Program-made: the position numbers and the translations under genes
The notes under the pieces: generated by a model
The model's input: the letters and a program-made list of their open reading frames with translations, nothing else
What the model was told of the DNA's origin: nothing
The model's database searches: none
Part shown: in pieces, positions 38,570-45,935 of the stretch
Position numbering within the stretch: position 1 is the first letter of the stretch
Layout: every line of letters starts with the position of its first letter
NCBI GenBank assembly: GCA_025057055.1
Contig: JANWYF010000213.1
Span: 1 to 49,868, forward strand
DNA: 49,868 nt
Direction: 5' to 3'
Source: Rhodovarius sp.
GTDB taxonomy: Bacteria; Pseudomonadota; Alphaproteobacteria; Acetobacterales; Acetobacteraceae

Positions 38570-39324
38570 CACGCCCCCGCCAGGGCCGGTCGCGCCCGGC
38601 CCACCGCAATGTCGAGCAGCAGGTCGGGGGCGATCTCGTGCACGCTCCAGGACAGGCGCAGCCCATCGGCGATGCGCTCTGCCTCCGGCAGGGCGAAGGC
38701 CGGCCGGCCGCTGCCCAGGATGAGCGGTGCGACGGTCACATGCAGCCGATCGAGCAGCCCTGCCATCAGGAAGCGCGAGACGGTCACGCCGCCCCCCTCG
38801 ACAAAGATGCGCCGGAGCCCGCGCGCGGCCAGGGCATGCAGCAGGGCGGAGAGGTCAAGCCCCTCCGGGCCTTCGGGCAGGGCCAGCACCTCTGCCCGGC
38901 CGTGCCGGCGCGCCGCGGTCGCACCGCGCCCGACCACGAGCAGGGTGGGCGGGCCCTCGCGGAAGACGCGAAAGCCGCTGCCGAGCCGTGCCTTGGGGTC
39001 GAGCACCACCCGCACCGGGCTCGGCCCCTCCACCAGGCGGGTGGTCAGCTGCGGATCATCGGCGGCGATGGTGCCCGCCCCCACCACCACGGCGTGGCAG
39101 AGCGCGCGCAGCCGATGGGTATGGAGCACATCGCCGGGCCCGCCGATCCAGCGCGACGCTCCGTTGCGCGTGGCGATGCGCCCATCCAGGGTCTGCGCCA
39201 GGCGGCCGATGACGATGCAGCCATCGGCCCCGATCGGCGGGGCGAAGAGAGGCGCAAACAGCGGGCCGGGTGGTGCCTCGCCCGCCAGGATCGCCCGCCA
39301 GGAAGGGTCATCGCCGCCATCCAT
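38569..39324 (-). CDS. RibD C-terminal reductase-domain protein (no deaminase domain)
   Basis: 251 residues from ATG 39324; the in-frame upstream stretch is Arg/Ser/Pro-rich and rejected. Dihydrofolate-reductase-like RibD_C fold: RLAQTLDGRIATRNGASRWI, HTHRLRALCHAVVVGAGTI, ADDPQLTTR, RRIFVEGGGVTVSRFL and VTVAPLILGSGRP. RibD reductases reduce ribosyl-aminopyrimidines with NADPH. The deaminase half of true RibD is absent, so this is a paralog for another pyrimidine- or pterin-like substrate. First gene of the five-gene cluster, 58 bp downstream of the FlgN-like gene's end. Confidence 0.85.
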   Translation of the reverse strand: MDGGDDPSWRAILAGEAPPGPLFAPLFAPPIGADGCIVIGRLAQTLDGRIATRNGASRWIGGPGDVLHTHRLRALCHAVVVGAGTIAADDPQLTTRLVEGPSPVRVVLDPKARLGSGFRVFREGPPTLLVVGRGATAARRHGRAEVLALPEGPEGLDLSALLHALAARGLRRIFVEGGGVTVSRFLMAGLLDRLHVTVAPLILGSGRPAFALPEAERIADGLRLSWSVHEIAPDLLLDIAVGRARPALAGA

Positions 39325-39382
39325 CGGGCGGCGTATGCCCGGCGATTGCGGCAGGCGGAAGGCCGGATGCTCACCCGCCCCG

Positions 39383-39787
39383 CTAGATGCGGGCCGAGAC
39401 GGCGAGCGCCGGCGTCTGGCGCGATGTCCGCCTTCCGCCCTGGGCGCCATAGCCGGGGGGGCGGGCATGCGGCAGAGCCGCACCGGCGATGGTCTCGATC
39501 ACGCGCGACTGCAGGGCGATGGCGTGTTCGAGCAGCCGCCGGTTCTCCGCCCCCAGGGCGGAGAGGCGGGCGTGCAAGGCGGCGGTCGCCGCACGCGCCG
39601 CCTCGCCCTCGGCCCGCACGCCCTGGCGCGCCGCGGCAGCAAAGGCCTGGGCGAAGGCGTCGGTGGCCTGCATCTTGGCGGTGGCAAGAGCGGCCGCGCG
39701 CGTCAGATCAAAGGCGGCCAGGGCCTGGTTCTCGGCCTCCAGCGCAGCGGCCAGCCGCTCTCCGGCGGCGATCACGGCCTCCATCAT
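39383..39787 (-). CDS. FlgN-like flagellar protein (putative export chaperone)
   Basis: 134 residues, mostly alpha-helical and Ala-rich with coiled-coil potential (ERLAAALEAENQALAAFDLT...LHARLSALGAENRRLLEHAIAL), ending in a disordered tail. The pattern and position after flgI and the rod-binding gene fit alphaproteobacterial FlgN-like proteins, chaperones for hook-associated proteins. The ATG at 39787 overlaps the upstream stop by 4 bp. Similarity to FlgN is by pattern and context, not by a strict motif. Confidence 0.6.
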   Translation of the reverse strand: MMEAVIAAGERLAAALEAENQALAAFDLTRAAALATAKMQATDAFAQAFAAAARQGVRAEGEAARAATAALHARLSALGAENRRLLEHAIALQSRVIETIAGAALPHARPPGYGAQGGRRTSRQTPALAVSARI

Positions 39788-40116
39788 GGGCTCACCTCCT
39801 GCGGGACGGATGGGGGTTGGCGTTGCAGCTGCGCCAGCAGCAGGGCAGCGATGCCGATGCCGCCGCGCGCGGCCATGCGTTCGGCGAAGGCTTCGGTCAG
39901 CATGGGGCGCCAATGCTCCTCGGCCGCACCGCCGCCGAAGGGGCCGCGGGCCTGGCCGATCCCGGCGAAGACCGGGGAGAGCAGCTGGGCCAGCACCTGC
40001 GCCTCGAAGCGCTGGGCCAGGGCGCGCTGGAGCGCGGGGTTCTGCTGAGCGCGCGGGGCGGAGGGCAGGGGCGGCGTGGCAGGCGGGATGGGGGCAGCGG
40101 GCAGTGGCATCGGCAT
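39784..40116 (-). CDS. Rod-binding protein (FlgJ N-terminal domain type)
   Basis: 110 residues: a Pro-rich start, then a FlgJ-like domain with ALAQRFEAQVLAQLLSPVFAGI, GGGAAEEHWRPMLTEAFAERMAARGGIGIA. This matches the rod-binding half of FlgJ (EAVFLNQMLKSM...FRSMLDEQYAKSIA-type pattern). The muramidase domain of enteric FlgJ is absent, as is usual in alphaproteobacteria. Assists rod assembly in the periplasm. Overlaps flgI by 1 bp (TGATG) and the FlgN-like gene by 4 bp. Confidence 0.82.
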   Translation of the reverse strand: MPMPLPAAPIPPATPPLPSAPRAQQNPALQRALAQRFEAQVLAQLLSPVFAGIGQARGPFGGGAAEEHWRPMLTEAFAERMAARGGIGIAALLLAQLQRQPPSVPQEVSP

Positions 40117-41258
40117 CAGCGTAGCTCCAGCTCGGCCTGCAGGGCACCGGCGGCCTTGATCGCCTGCAGGATGGTGATGAGGTCGCGCGGGCCCACGCCC
40201 AGGCTGTTCAACCCGCGCACCAGCTCGGCCAGCGTCACACCGCCCTCGAGCACGCCCAGCCGCCGCTCGCGCTGGTCGTCCACCTCGATCTGGGTGCGCG
40301 GGACCACCACCGTCTCTCCGCCGGCGAGCGGGTTGGGCTGGCTGACCTGGGGCGTCTCGGTGATGCGGATGGTGAGGTTGCCCTGGGCGATCGCCACCGT
40401 GGAGACGCGCACATGGGCCCCCATGACGATGGTGCCGGAGGCCTCCTCGATGACGATCCGCGCCGGCTGGTCCGGGCTGATGCGCAGCTGCTCGATATCG
40501 GCAAGCAGCGCCACCGGATCGCGCCCGCGCAGCGCGATGACGACCGTGCGCGGGTCGGTGGCCCGAGCCGTGCCGGCGCCCGCGGCCCGGTTGACGGCAT
40601 CGGCCACGCGGCGGGCAGTGGTCAGGTCGGGGTTGCGCAGCGACAGCCGGAGCTCCTCCCGCCGGCCGAGCTGGTAGGGCACGGCCCGTTCGACGATGGC
40701 GCCGGAGGCGATGCGGCCCGAGGTGGGCACACCGCGCTGGATGCTGCCGGCCGCCCCCCGCGCGGCGATGGCGCCGGTCGCCACCGGCCCCTGGGCCACC
40801 GCATAGACCTCTCCGTCGGCGCCCAGCAGCGGCGTCACGAGCAGCGTCCCACCGGTGAGGTTGGTCGCATCGCCGAGCGCCGAGACCGCGACGTCGATGC
40901 GGCTGCCGGGCTGGGCGAAGGCCGGCAGATGGGCGGTGACCATGACCGCCGCCACATTGCGGGTATCGAGCCGCAGCTCGTGATCACGCGTGTTGACGCC
41001 GAGCCTCTCGAGCATGCCGATCAGGGTCTGGCGGGTGAAGACGGCATTGCGCAGCCGATCCCCGGTGCCCGGCAGGCCGACCACCAGGCCATAGCCCACC
41101 AGCTGGTTGTCGCGGATGCCCTCGATGTCCGCGATGTCCTTGATGCGCACGGGCTGCGCCGCAGCCCCTGCCGCCGCCGAGGCGAGCAGCAGCAGCACCG
41201 CCAGCGGCCGGGCGGCGCCCCAGAGTTTCAGGGAGAAGTAAAGCTTCGCGCGCAACAT
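40116..41258 (-). CDS. flgI: Flagellar P-ring protein FlgI
   Basis: 380 residues with a signal peptide (about residues 15-35, PLAVLLLLASAAAGAAA). Highly typical FlgI body: RIKDIADIEGIRDNQLVGYG, LVVGLPGTGD, LTGGTLLVTPLLGADGEVYA, GRIASGAIVER, NPDLTTARRVADAVN and the terminal GVTLAELVRGLNSLGVGPRD. Forms the peptidoglycan-embedded ring around the rod. The start at 41258 is placed at the first Met of a leader with a normal signal; upstream in-frame sequence is the divergent promoter region. A consensus sigma-54 promoter lies about 65-80 bp upstream. Confidence 0.97.
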   Translation of the reverse strand: MLRAKLYFSLKLWGAARPLAVLLLLASAAAGAAAQPVRIKDIADIEGIRDNQLVGYGLVVGLPGTGDRLRNAVFTRQTLIGMLERLGVNTRDHELRLDTRNVAAVMVTAHLPAFAQPGSRIDVAVSALGDATNLTGGTLLVTPLLGADGEVYAVAQGPVATGAIAARGAAGSIQRGVPTSGRIASGAIVERAVPYQLGRREELRLSLRNPDLTTARRVADAVNRAAGAGTARATDPRTVVIALRGRDPVALLADIEQLRISPDQPARIVIEEASGTIVMGAHVRVSTVAIAQGNLTIRITETPQVSQPNPLAGGETVVVPRTQIEVDDQRERRLGVLEGGVTLAELVRGLNSLGVGPRDLITILQAIKAAGALQAELELR

Positions 41259-41322
41259 CCTCTTCCCCGTGGCGGACGGGCGGCACCGGGCAGCACCCCA
41301 GCCGACCCGCGGAGGGGAGAGG

Positions 41323-41337
41323 GCAAGCAGCGTGCCA
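41323..41337 (-). promoter_or_regulatory. Sigma-54 (-24/-12) promoter upstream of flgI
   Basis: On the minus strand TGGCAC (41332-41337), five bases GCTGC, then TTGC (41323-41326) match the sigma-54 consensus TGGCAC-N5-TTGC in full. Initiation would fall near 41312, giving a 5' leader of about 54 bases before the flgI ATG. Sigma-54 promoters drive middle and late flagellar genes in Caulobacter-type hierarchies. Match and spacing are directly visible; activity is inference. Confidence 0.85.
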
Positions 41338-41357
41338 GAGACAGCCCCCTTCCCGCC

Positions 41358-41407
41358 CGGCAGGCCTTGCCCGGAGGCGGCAAGCCGAAGGCCCCGCCCG
41401 GCAAGCC
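41358..41407. repeat. Three phased CGGCARGCC repeats upstream of the flgI promoter
   Basis: CGGCAGGCC at 41358-41366, CGGCAAGCC at 41378-41386 and CGGCAAGCC at 41399-41407. Start-to-start spacing is 20 and 21 bp, close to two helical turns, so all lie on one face of the helix. They sit about 45-95 bp upstream of the predicted flgI start point, in the range for an enhancer-binding activator. They could also act on fliX, which starts at 41474. Confidence 0.5.
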
Positions 41408-41473
41408 AAGCCCGCCGCGGGGGGCGGCCATCGCCGCCCCTGGCGCCGGAGGAGAGAGAGGGAGCATTCCGCC

Positions 41474-41911
41474 ATGGCCATCGGACTGGACCCGGAGCGA
41501 CGTCTGGCCGCACTCGCCTTCCAGAAGACGGCCCGCCTGGGACCGACCGGCGGCTTCAGCCTGCCGGCGGCCCAGGGCGTGGCGGGCAGAGCGCCGCCAG
41601 CCGCGACAGCCCCGGTGGCGGCACTCCCGCCGCTTGCCGCCGCCATGCCCGGGGCGCGGGATCTCGCGGCGCGGCGGCGGGCGGCCGGCCTGCTCGCCGG
41701 GCTGTCGGCCCTGCAGATCCGACTGCTCGGCGGGGCGGGGGATGCGCGCGCCCTCTCCCGCCTGCCCGATCTGCTGGAGGGCGAAGACGGCGAAGACCCC
41801 GAACTGGCCGAACTGCTCCAGGCGCTCGCGCTGCGGGCGCGCATCGAATGGCTGCGGCGCGAAGGCCCCCCCGCCGCCGCGGATCACGCACCCGGCCAGG
41901 AAGAGTTCTGA
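41474..41911 (+). CDS. fliX: Flagellar assembly regulator FliX
   Basis: 145 residues. A Pro/Ala-rich N-terminal half is followed by a helical C-terminal block, RRRAAGLLAGLSALQIRLLGG and LSRLPDLLEGE...ELLQALALRARIEW, which fits FliX. In Caulobacter FliX couples class II flagellar assembly to FlbD/sigma-54 transcription. The divergent arrangement with flgI is the conserved one. Start ATG 41474 with GGGAG about 10 bases upstream. No flbD is in the window. Confidence 0.78.
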   Translation: MAIGLDPERRLAALAFQKTARLGPTGGFSLPAAQGVAGRAPPAATAPVAALPPLAAAMPGARDLAARRRAAGLLAGLSALQIRLLGGAGDARALSRLPDLLEGEDGEDPELAELLQALALRARIEWLRREGPPAAADHAPGQEEF

Positions 41912-42038
41912 AAGTTTTGTGGAATCAGGGCTTTCGCCCGAAACCCCCTTGGCGGGGCAGGACCCGCACACTATGGTGCCCGCGCCGGATGATGGCTGAG
42001 TGTCTTGCTCGGTTGTCGGTGGAGGCACAGGTCCAGGA

Positions 42039-42455
42039 ATGATTATCACGCTCCCGCCGGATTATCGTCCCTCGGAAGACGAAGAGTTCATGAACCCGCG
42101 GCAGCTCGAATATTTCCGTCAGAAGCTGCTGCGCTGGCGCCATGAGCTGCTGCGCGAGGCCGGAGAGACGCTGCACAGCCTCTCGGAAGGCGGCATCGCC
42201 GAGGCCGACCTGACCGACCGTGCGAGCGTCGAGACCGATCGCGCCCTCGAGCTGCGCACGCGCGACCGCGCGCGCAAGCTCATCGCCAAGATCGACCAGG
42301 CCCTGGAGCGGATCGAAAACGGCACCTACGGCTACTGCGAGGAGACCGGCGAGCCGATCGGCCTCAAGCGGCTTGAGGCCCGGCCGATCGCCACCCTCTC
42401 GATCGAGGCGCAAGAGCGCCACGAGCGGATGGAGCGCATCCACCGCGACGATTGA
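42039..42455 (+). CDS. dksA: DksA-family RNA polymerase-binding regulator, single-cysteine type
   Basis: 138 residues from ATG 42039. Coiled-coil arms surround the tip motif DLTDRA (DxxDxA, 57-62). The C-terminal finger retains only Cys100 of the four zinc cysteines; the other positions are Thr103, Ser121 and Ala124, at exactly the E. coli spacing (YGYCEETGEPIG, ATLSIEAQ). Single-cysteine DksA proteins occur in alphaproteobacteria and work without zinc. With ppGpp it modulates RNA polymerase in the stringent response. 127 bp separate it from fliX, with room for its own promoter; a GAATC (GANTC methylation site type) lies at 41922-41926. Confidence 0.92.
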   Translation: MIITLPPDYRPSEDEEFMNPRQLEYFRQKLLRWRHELLREAGETLHSLSEGGIAEADLTDRASVETDRALELRTRDRARKLIAKIDQALERIENGTYGYCEETGEPIGLKRLEARPIATLSIEAQERHERMERIHRDD

Positions 42456-42550
42456 CCCCTCCACCCCGCAGCACCCCGCCTTCTGCCCCGCGGCGGAGGG
42501 CGGCGCTGCAGGGCCCAGGACCGCCGCGACGCGCCGGCGCGGCCCCTTCC

Positions 42551-43258
42551 TCAATAGACCGGCGCATCATCCAGTTCGGGCGGAACCTGCGCATCGGCGC
42601 GCTGAAGCAGGGCGGGGTCATTCTCCTCCACCCGCCCCACGCGAGGATGGATCGGCCAGATCGCCAGGCGCTCAGACGGATAGGGGCGCAGGACGGAGGC
42701 CGGATCCCCCGGCGCCTCGCCCAGCCAGACCGCCCAGTCCTGCCGCGGCAGAATGGCCGGCATCCGCTCATGGATCCGCGCCTGGCGACCTTCCGAGGCG
42801 GTGGTGACGATGGCGAAGCTGCGCAGCCATGCGCCATCGGGCTGCCGCCAGCCCTCCCACAGCCCGGCCACCGCCATCGGCTCGCCGCTGCAGAGTGCCA
42901 CCGCGAAGGGCTGCTTGCCCCCGCCGGGCCGTCGCTGCCACTCGTAGAAGCCATCCATCGGCACCAGGCAGCGCCGGCGGGCGAAGGCGTCGCGGAAGCT
43001 CGGCTTGGCCGCCAGGCTCTCGGCCCGCGCGTTGATCAGCCGGGCCGCCCCCGAGGCATCCTTGGCCCAGTGCGGCACCAGCCCCCAGCTCAGCAGATCG
43101 AGATGCCGCGCCCCGGTCTCCGGATGCCGCCGCAGCACCGGTGCGGCCTGGGTGGGGGCGATGTTCCAGGAGGGGGCATAGTTCGGCAGGGGACCGGCCA
43201 CGGCGAAATGCCGCGCCAGCTCGGCCGGTTCGCGCTGCAGGAAATAGCGCCCACACAT
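42551..43258 (-). CDS. SOS response-associated peptidase (SRAP/YedK/HMCES family)
   Basis: 235 residues beginning MCGRYF; Cys2 becomes the catalytic N-terminal residue after Met removal and forms a thiazolidine crosslink with abasic sites in single-stranded DNA. Other conserved parts: SWNIAPTQ, LSWGLVPHWAKD, INARAE, CLVPMDGFYEWQ and HERMPAIL with the active-site His. Convergent with dksA, and downstream of the rpsA terminator on the same strand, so it has its own promoter or is read at low level. Confidence 0.95.
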   Translation of the reverse strand: MCGRYFLQREPAELARHFAVAGPLPNYAPSWNIAPTQAAPVLRRHPETGARHLDLLSWGLVPHWAKDASGAARLINARAESLAAKPSFRDAFARRRCLVPMDGFYEWQRRPGGGKQPFAVALCSGEPMAVAGLWEGWRQPDGAWLRSFAIVTTASEGRQARIHERMPAILPRQDWAVWLGEAPGDPASVLRPYPSERLAIWPIHPRVGRVEENDPALLQRADAQVPPELDDAPVY

Positions 43259-43292
43259 GGCCAGAGAGGCTGCCCTCCAGGGGGCGGAGACG

Positions 43293-43322
43293 AAAAGCCC
43301 CGGGGGGCCGACCCCCCGGGGC
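43293..43322 (-). terminator. Rho-independent terminator of rpsA
   Basis: On the minus strand an 11-bp perfect stem (GCCCCGGGGGG / CCCCCCGGGGC, 43312-43322 with 43297-43307) encloses a 4-base loop and is followed by TTTT (43293-43296). It lies 28 bp beyond the rpsA stop codon. This is the only textbook intrinsic terminator I could see in the window. Confidence 0.9.
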
Positions 43323-43350
43323 GGTGCTGCGCGCGCGGCCGGTCGGGCGC

Positions 43351-45063
43351 CTATTCCTCGCCGCCGGCCAATTCGCGCCGGCGCCGGATCGCCGCCCCCA
43401 GAATGTCGCCCAGCGAGGCGCCGCTGTCGGCGGAGCCGAACTCCTTCATCGCCTGGCGCTCCTCCTGCAGCTCCTTGTCCTTGATCGAGAGGGTCAGGCG
43501 ACGGGCGGCGCGATCGATCTGCATGACGCGGGCGTCCACCTTCTCGCCGACGGCGAATTTCTCCGGCCGCTGGTCCTGGCGGTCGCGGGCCAGTTCGGAG
43601 CGGCGGATGAAGCCGGTCAGGATGTCCTCCACCCGCACCTCGATGCCGTTGGGCTCGATCTTGGAGACGACGCCGGTCACGATGTCGCCCTTGCGGATGC
43701 GATCGAGCACCTCGGCCGCCGGGTCGGCCTGCAGCTGCTTGATGCCGAGCGAGATGCGCTCCTTCTCGACGTCGACATCGAGCACCTTGGCCTTGACCAC
43801 CTGGCCCTTCTGGTACTCGGCCAGCGCCTCTTCGCCCGGCCTGTCCCAGGAGAGGTCGGAGATATGCACCATCCCGTCGATATCCGGGCCCACGGCGATG
43901 AACAGGCCGAACTCGGTGATGTTGCGGATCTCGCCCTCGATGACGGAACCCGGCGGGTGCTTCTCGAGGAACTGCTCCCACGGATTGCCCTGCGCCTGCT
44001 TGAGGCCGAGCGAGATGCGCCGCTTGGGCTCGTCGACGTCGAGGATGACCACCTCCACCTCCTGGCTGGTGGAGACGATCTTGCCCGGGTGCACGTTCTT
44101 CTTGGTCCAGGACATCTCCGAGACGTGGACCAGCCCCTCCACCCCCGGCTCCAGCTCGACGAAGGCGCCGTAGTCGGTGATGTTGGTCACCCGGCCGGTG
44201 AACTTGGCCCCGACCGGATATTTGAGCGTGACGCCCTCCCACGGGTCGGTCATGAGCTGCTTCATGCCGAGCGAGATGCGCTGGGTGTCCTGGTTGAAGC
44301 GGATGACCTGGACCTTGACCTTCTGGCCGATCTCGAGCGCCTCGGAGGGGTGGTTGATCCGCCGCCAGGCGATGTCGGTGACGTGCAGCAGGCCATCCAC
44401 CCCGCCCAGATCGACGAAGGCGCCGTAGTCGGTGATGTTCTTGACCACACCCTCCAGGATCGCGCCCTCGCGCAGCCCCTGGATCAGTTCGCTGCGCTGT
44501 TCGGCGCGGGTCTCCTCCAGCACCGCGCGGCGCGAGACCACGATATTGCCGCGCGCCCGGTCCATCTTGAGGATCTGGAAGGGCTGCACCTGGCCCATCA
44601 GCGGCCCGACATCGCGCACCGGCCGGATATCCACCTGGCTGCCGGGCAGGAAGGCGACCGCCCCGCCGAGATCGACCGTGAAGCCGCCCTTGACGCGGCC
44701 GAAGATCACGCCGTTGACGCGCTGGCCGGCGGCGGCCGCCTTCTCGAGCGCGGTCCAGACCTCCTCGCGCCGCGCCTTCTCGCGGCTGAGGACGATGGTG
44801 CCGTCCTTGTCCTCGTAGCGCTCGATGAAGAGCTCCACCACATCGCCCACCTTCACCTCGGGCTTCTGGCCCGGCGGGGCGAATTCCTTGAGCGGCACGC
44901 GGCCCTCGCTCTTGAGGCCCACATCCACCACCGCCACGTCGCCATCGATGCGGACCACGCGGCCCGTGACGACGGAGCCGGCAAAGCCCGTATCGGGGCC
45001 CAGAGTCTCCTCGAGCAGAGCGGCGAAATCCTCGGTGCCGGTGTGGGTTTCGGCTTGTGCCAT
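43351..45063 (-). CDS. rpsA: 30S ribosomal protein S1
   Basis: 570 residues with six S1 (OB-fold) repeats, each ending in patterns such as DYGAFVDLGGVDGLLHVTDI and DYGAFVELEPGVEGLVHVSE. Length and repeat number match RpsA. Binds mRNA on the 30S subunit during initiation. The gene follows cmk with a 233-bp gap. In that leader a perfect 8-bp inverted repeat sits at 45202-45219 (CCCCCGGC/GCCGGGGG), with no proven role; the rpsA promoter should also lie there. An intrinsic terminator follows the gene. Confidence 0.98.
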   Translation of the reverse strand: MAQAETHTGTEDFAALLEETLGPDTGFAGSVVTGRVVRIDGDVAVVDVGLKSEGRVPLKEFAPPGQKPEVKVGDVVELFIERYEDKDGTIVLSREKARREEVWTALEKAAAAGQRVNGVIFGRVKGGFTVDLGGAVAFLPGSQVDIRPVRDVGPLMGQVQPFQILKMDRARGNIVVSRRAVLEETRAEQRSELIQGLREGAILEGVVKNITDYGAFVDLGGVDGLLHVTDIAWRRINHPSEALEIGQKVKVQVIRFNQDTQRISLGMKQLMTDPWEGVTLKYPVGAKFTGRVTNITDYGAFVELEPGVEGLVHVSEMSWTKKNVHPGKIVSTSQEVEVVILDVDEPKRRISLGLKQAQGNPWEQFLEKHPPGSVIEGEIRNITEFGLFIAVGPDIDGMVHISDLSWDRPGEEALAEYQKGQVVKAKVLDVDVEKERISLGIKQLQADPAAEVLDRIRKGDIVTGVVSKIEPNGIEVRVEDILTGFIRRSELARDRQDQRPEKFAVGEKVDARVMQIDRAARRLTLSIKDKELQEERQAMKEFGSADSGASLGDILGAAIRRRRELAGGEE

Positions 45064-45296
45064 GCGGTCGGGTTGTCCTGTTGCGGGGCGGGCGGAAGGC
45101 CCTCTGCCCCATGGGGTCCTGCGCCCCCGCCTGAGGCGGGCACGTCTTGCCGGGCGGCATGCCCGGCCGGGTGGGTGGCGCTTGTCGGAGCACCTACGCC
45201 GCCCCCGGCTCGCCGGGGGGTCAAATGCGGCCGGGCGGCCCGGTCACCCGGCCGCCCGTCAGCGTGGGCGGCAAAAACACCCTGCGTCGCGCGGCG

Positions 45297-45935
45297 TCAA
45301 GCGGAATCGCTGAGCCCGGGCAGCCTTGCCCGCAGCAGCGCGAGCGCGGCGGCGAAGGCGGCATCGGGATCGAGGTCGGAGGTATCGAGCAGCAGCGCAT
45401 CCTCGGCCTGGCGCAAGGGGGCCACGCTGCGCCCGGCATCCTGCGCATCGCGCCGCAGCAGATCGGCCAGCACCGCCGCCGGGTCGGCCGCTATGCCGCG
45501 CCCGGCCAGCTCGCGCTGGCGGCGGGCGGCGCGCACCTCCGGCCGGGCGGTAACAAAGAGCTTGGCATCGGCATCGGGGAAGACGACCGTGCCGATATCC
45601 CGCCCGTCCAGCACCGCGCCGCGTTCGCGCCCGAAGCGGCGCTGGAACTCGAGCAGCGCGGCGCGCACCGCCGGTATCGCCGCCACCGCGCTGGCCGCCT
45701 GCGCCGCCGCCTCGTCGCGCAGATCCGGCCGGTCGAGGTCGGCCGGGGTGAGTGCCCGCGCCGCCGCCTCGGCCGCCACCGGGTCGGCCGGGTCGGCGCC
45801 CGCATCCAGCACGCGCCGCCCCACCGCGCGATAGAGCAGGCCGGTGTCGAGATAGGGCAGGCCGAAATGCTGGGCGAGCCGCCGCGCCAGCGTCCCCTTG
45901 CCCGCCGCGGCCGGGCCGTCCACCGCGATGATCAT
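45297..45935 (-). CDS. cmk: Cytidylate kinase
   Basis: 212 residues. P-loop GPAAAGKGT (7-15), [15 protein letters not shown], the CMP-binding [21 protein letters not shown], and the LID segment [14 protein letters not shown]. Phosphorylates CMP and dCMP with ATP. Overlaps aroA by 4 bp (ATGA). The order aroA-cmk-rpsA is conserved in many proteobacteria. Confidence 0.97.
   Translation of the reverse strand: MIIAVDGPAAAGKGTLARRLAQHFGLPYLDTGLLYRAVGRRVLDAGADPADPVAAEAAARALTPADLDRPDLRDEAAAQAASAVAAIPAVRAALLEFQRRFGRERGAVLDGRDIGTVVFPDADAKLFVTARPEVRAARRQRELAGRGIAADPAAVLADLLRRDAQDAGRSVAPLRQAEDALLLDTSDLDPDAAFAAALALLRARLPGLSDSA

Noticed and set aside
45242-45285. GCCGCCC...GGGCGGC hairpin next to a run of A/T between cmk and rpsA
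   Set aside because: On the minus (transcribed) strand the T-run precedes the hairpin instead of following it, so it does not fit an intrinsic terminator.
43141-45834. An 897-codon plus-strand frame and an 880-codon minus-strand frame over rpsA
   Set aside because: Both are shadows of rpsA and cmk in other frames. The minus-strand frame contains the real SRAP gene only in its last 236 codons, which is annotated separately from its own ATG.
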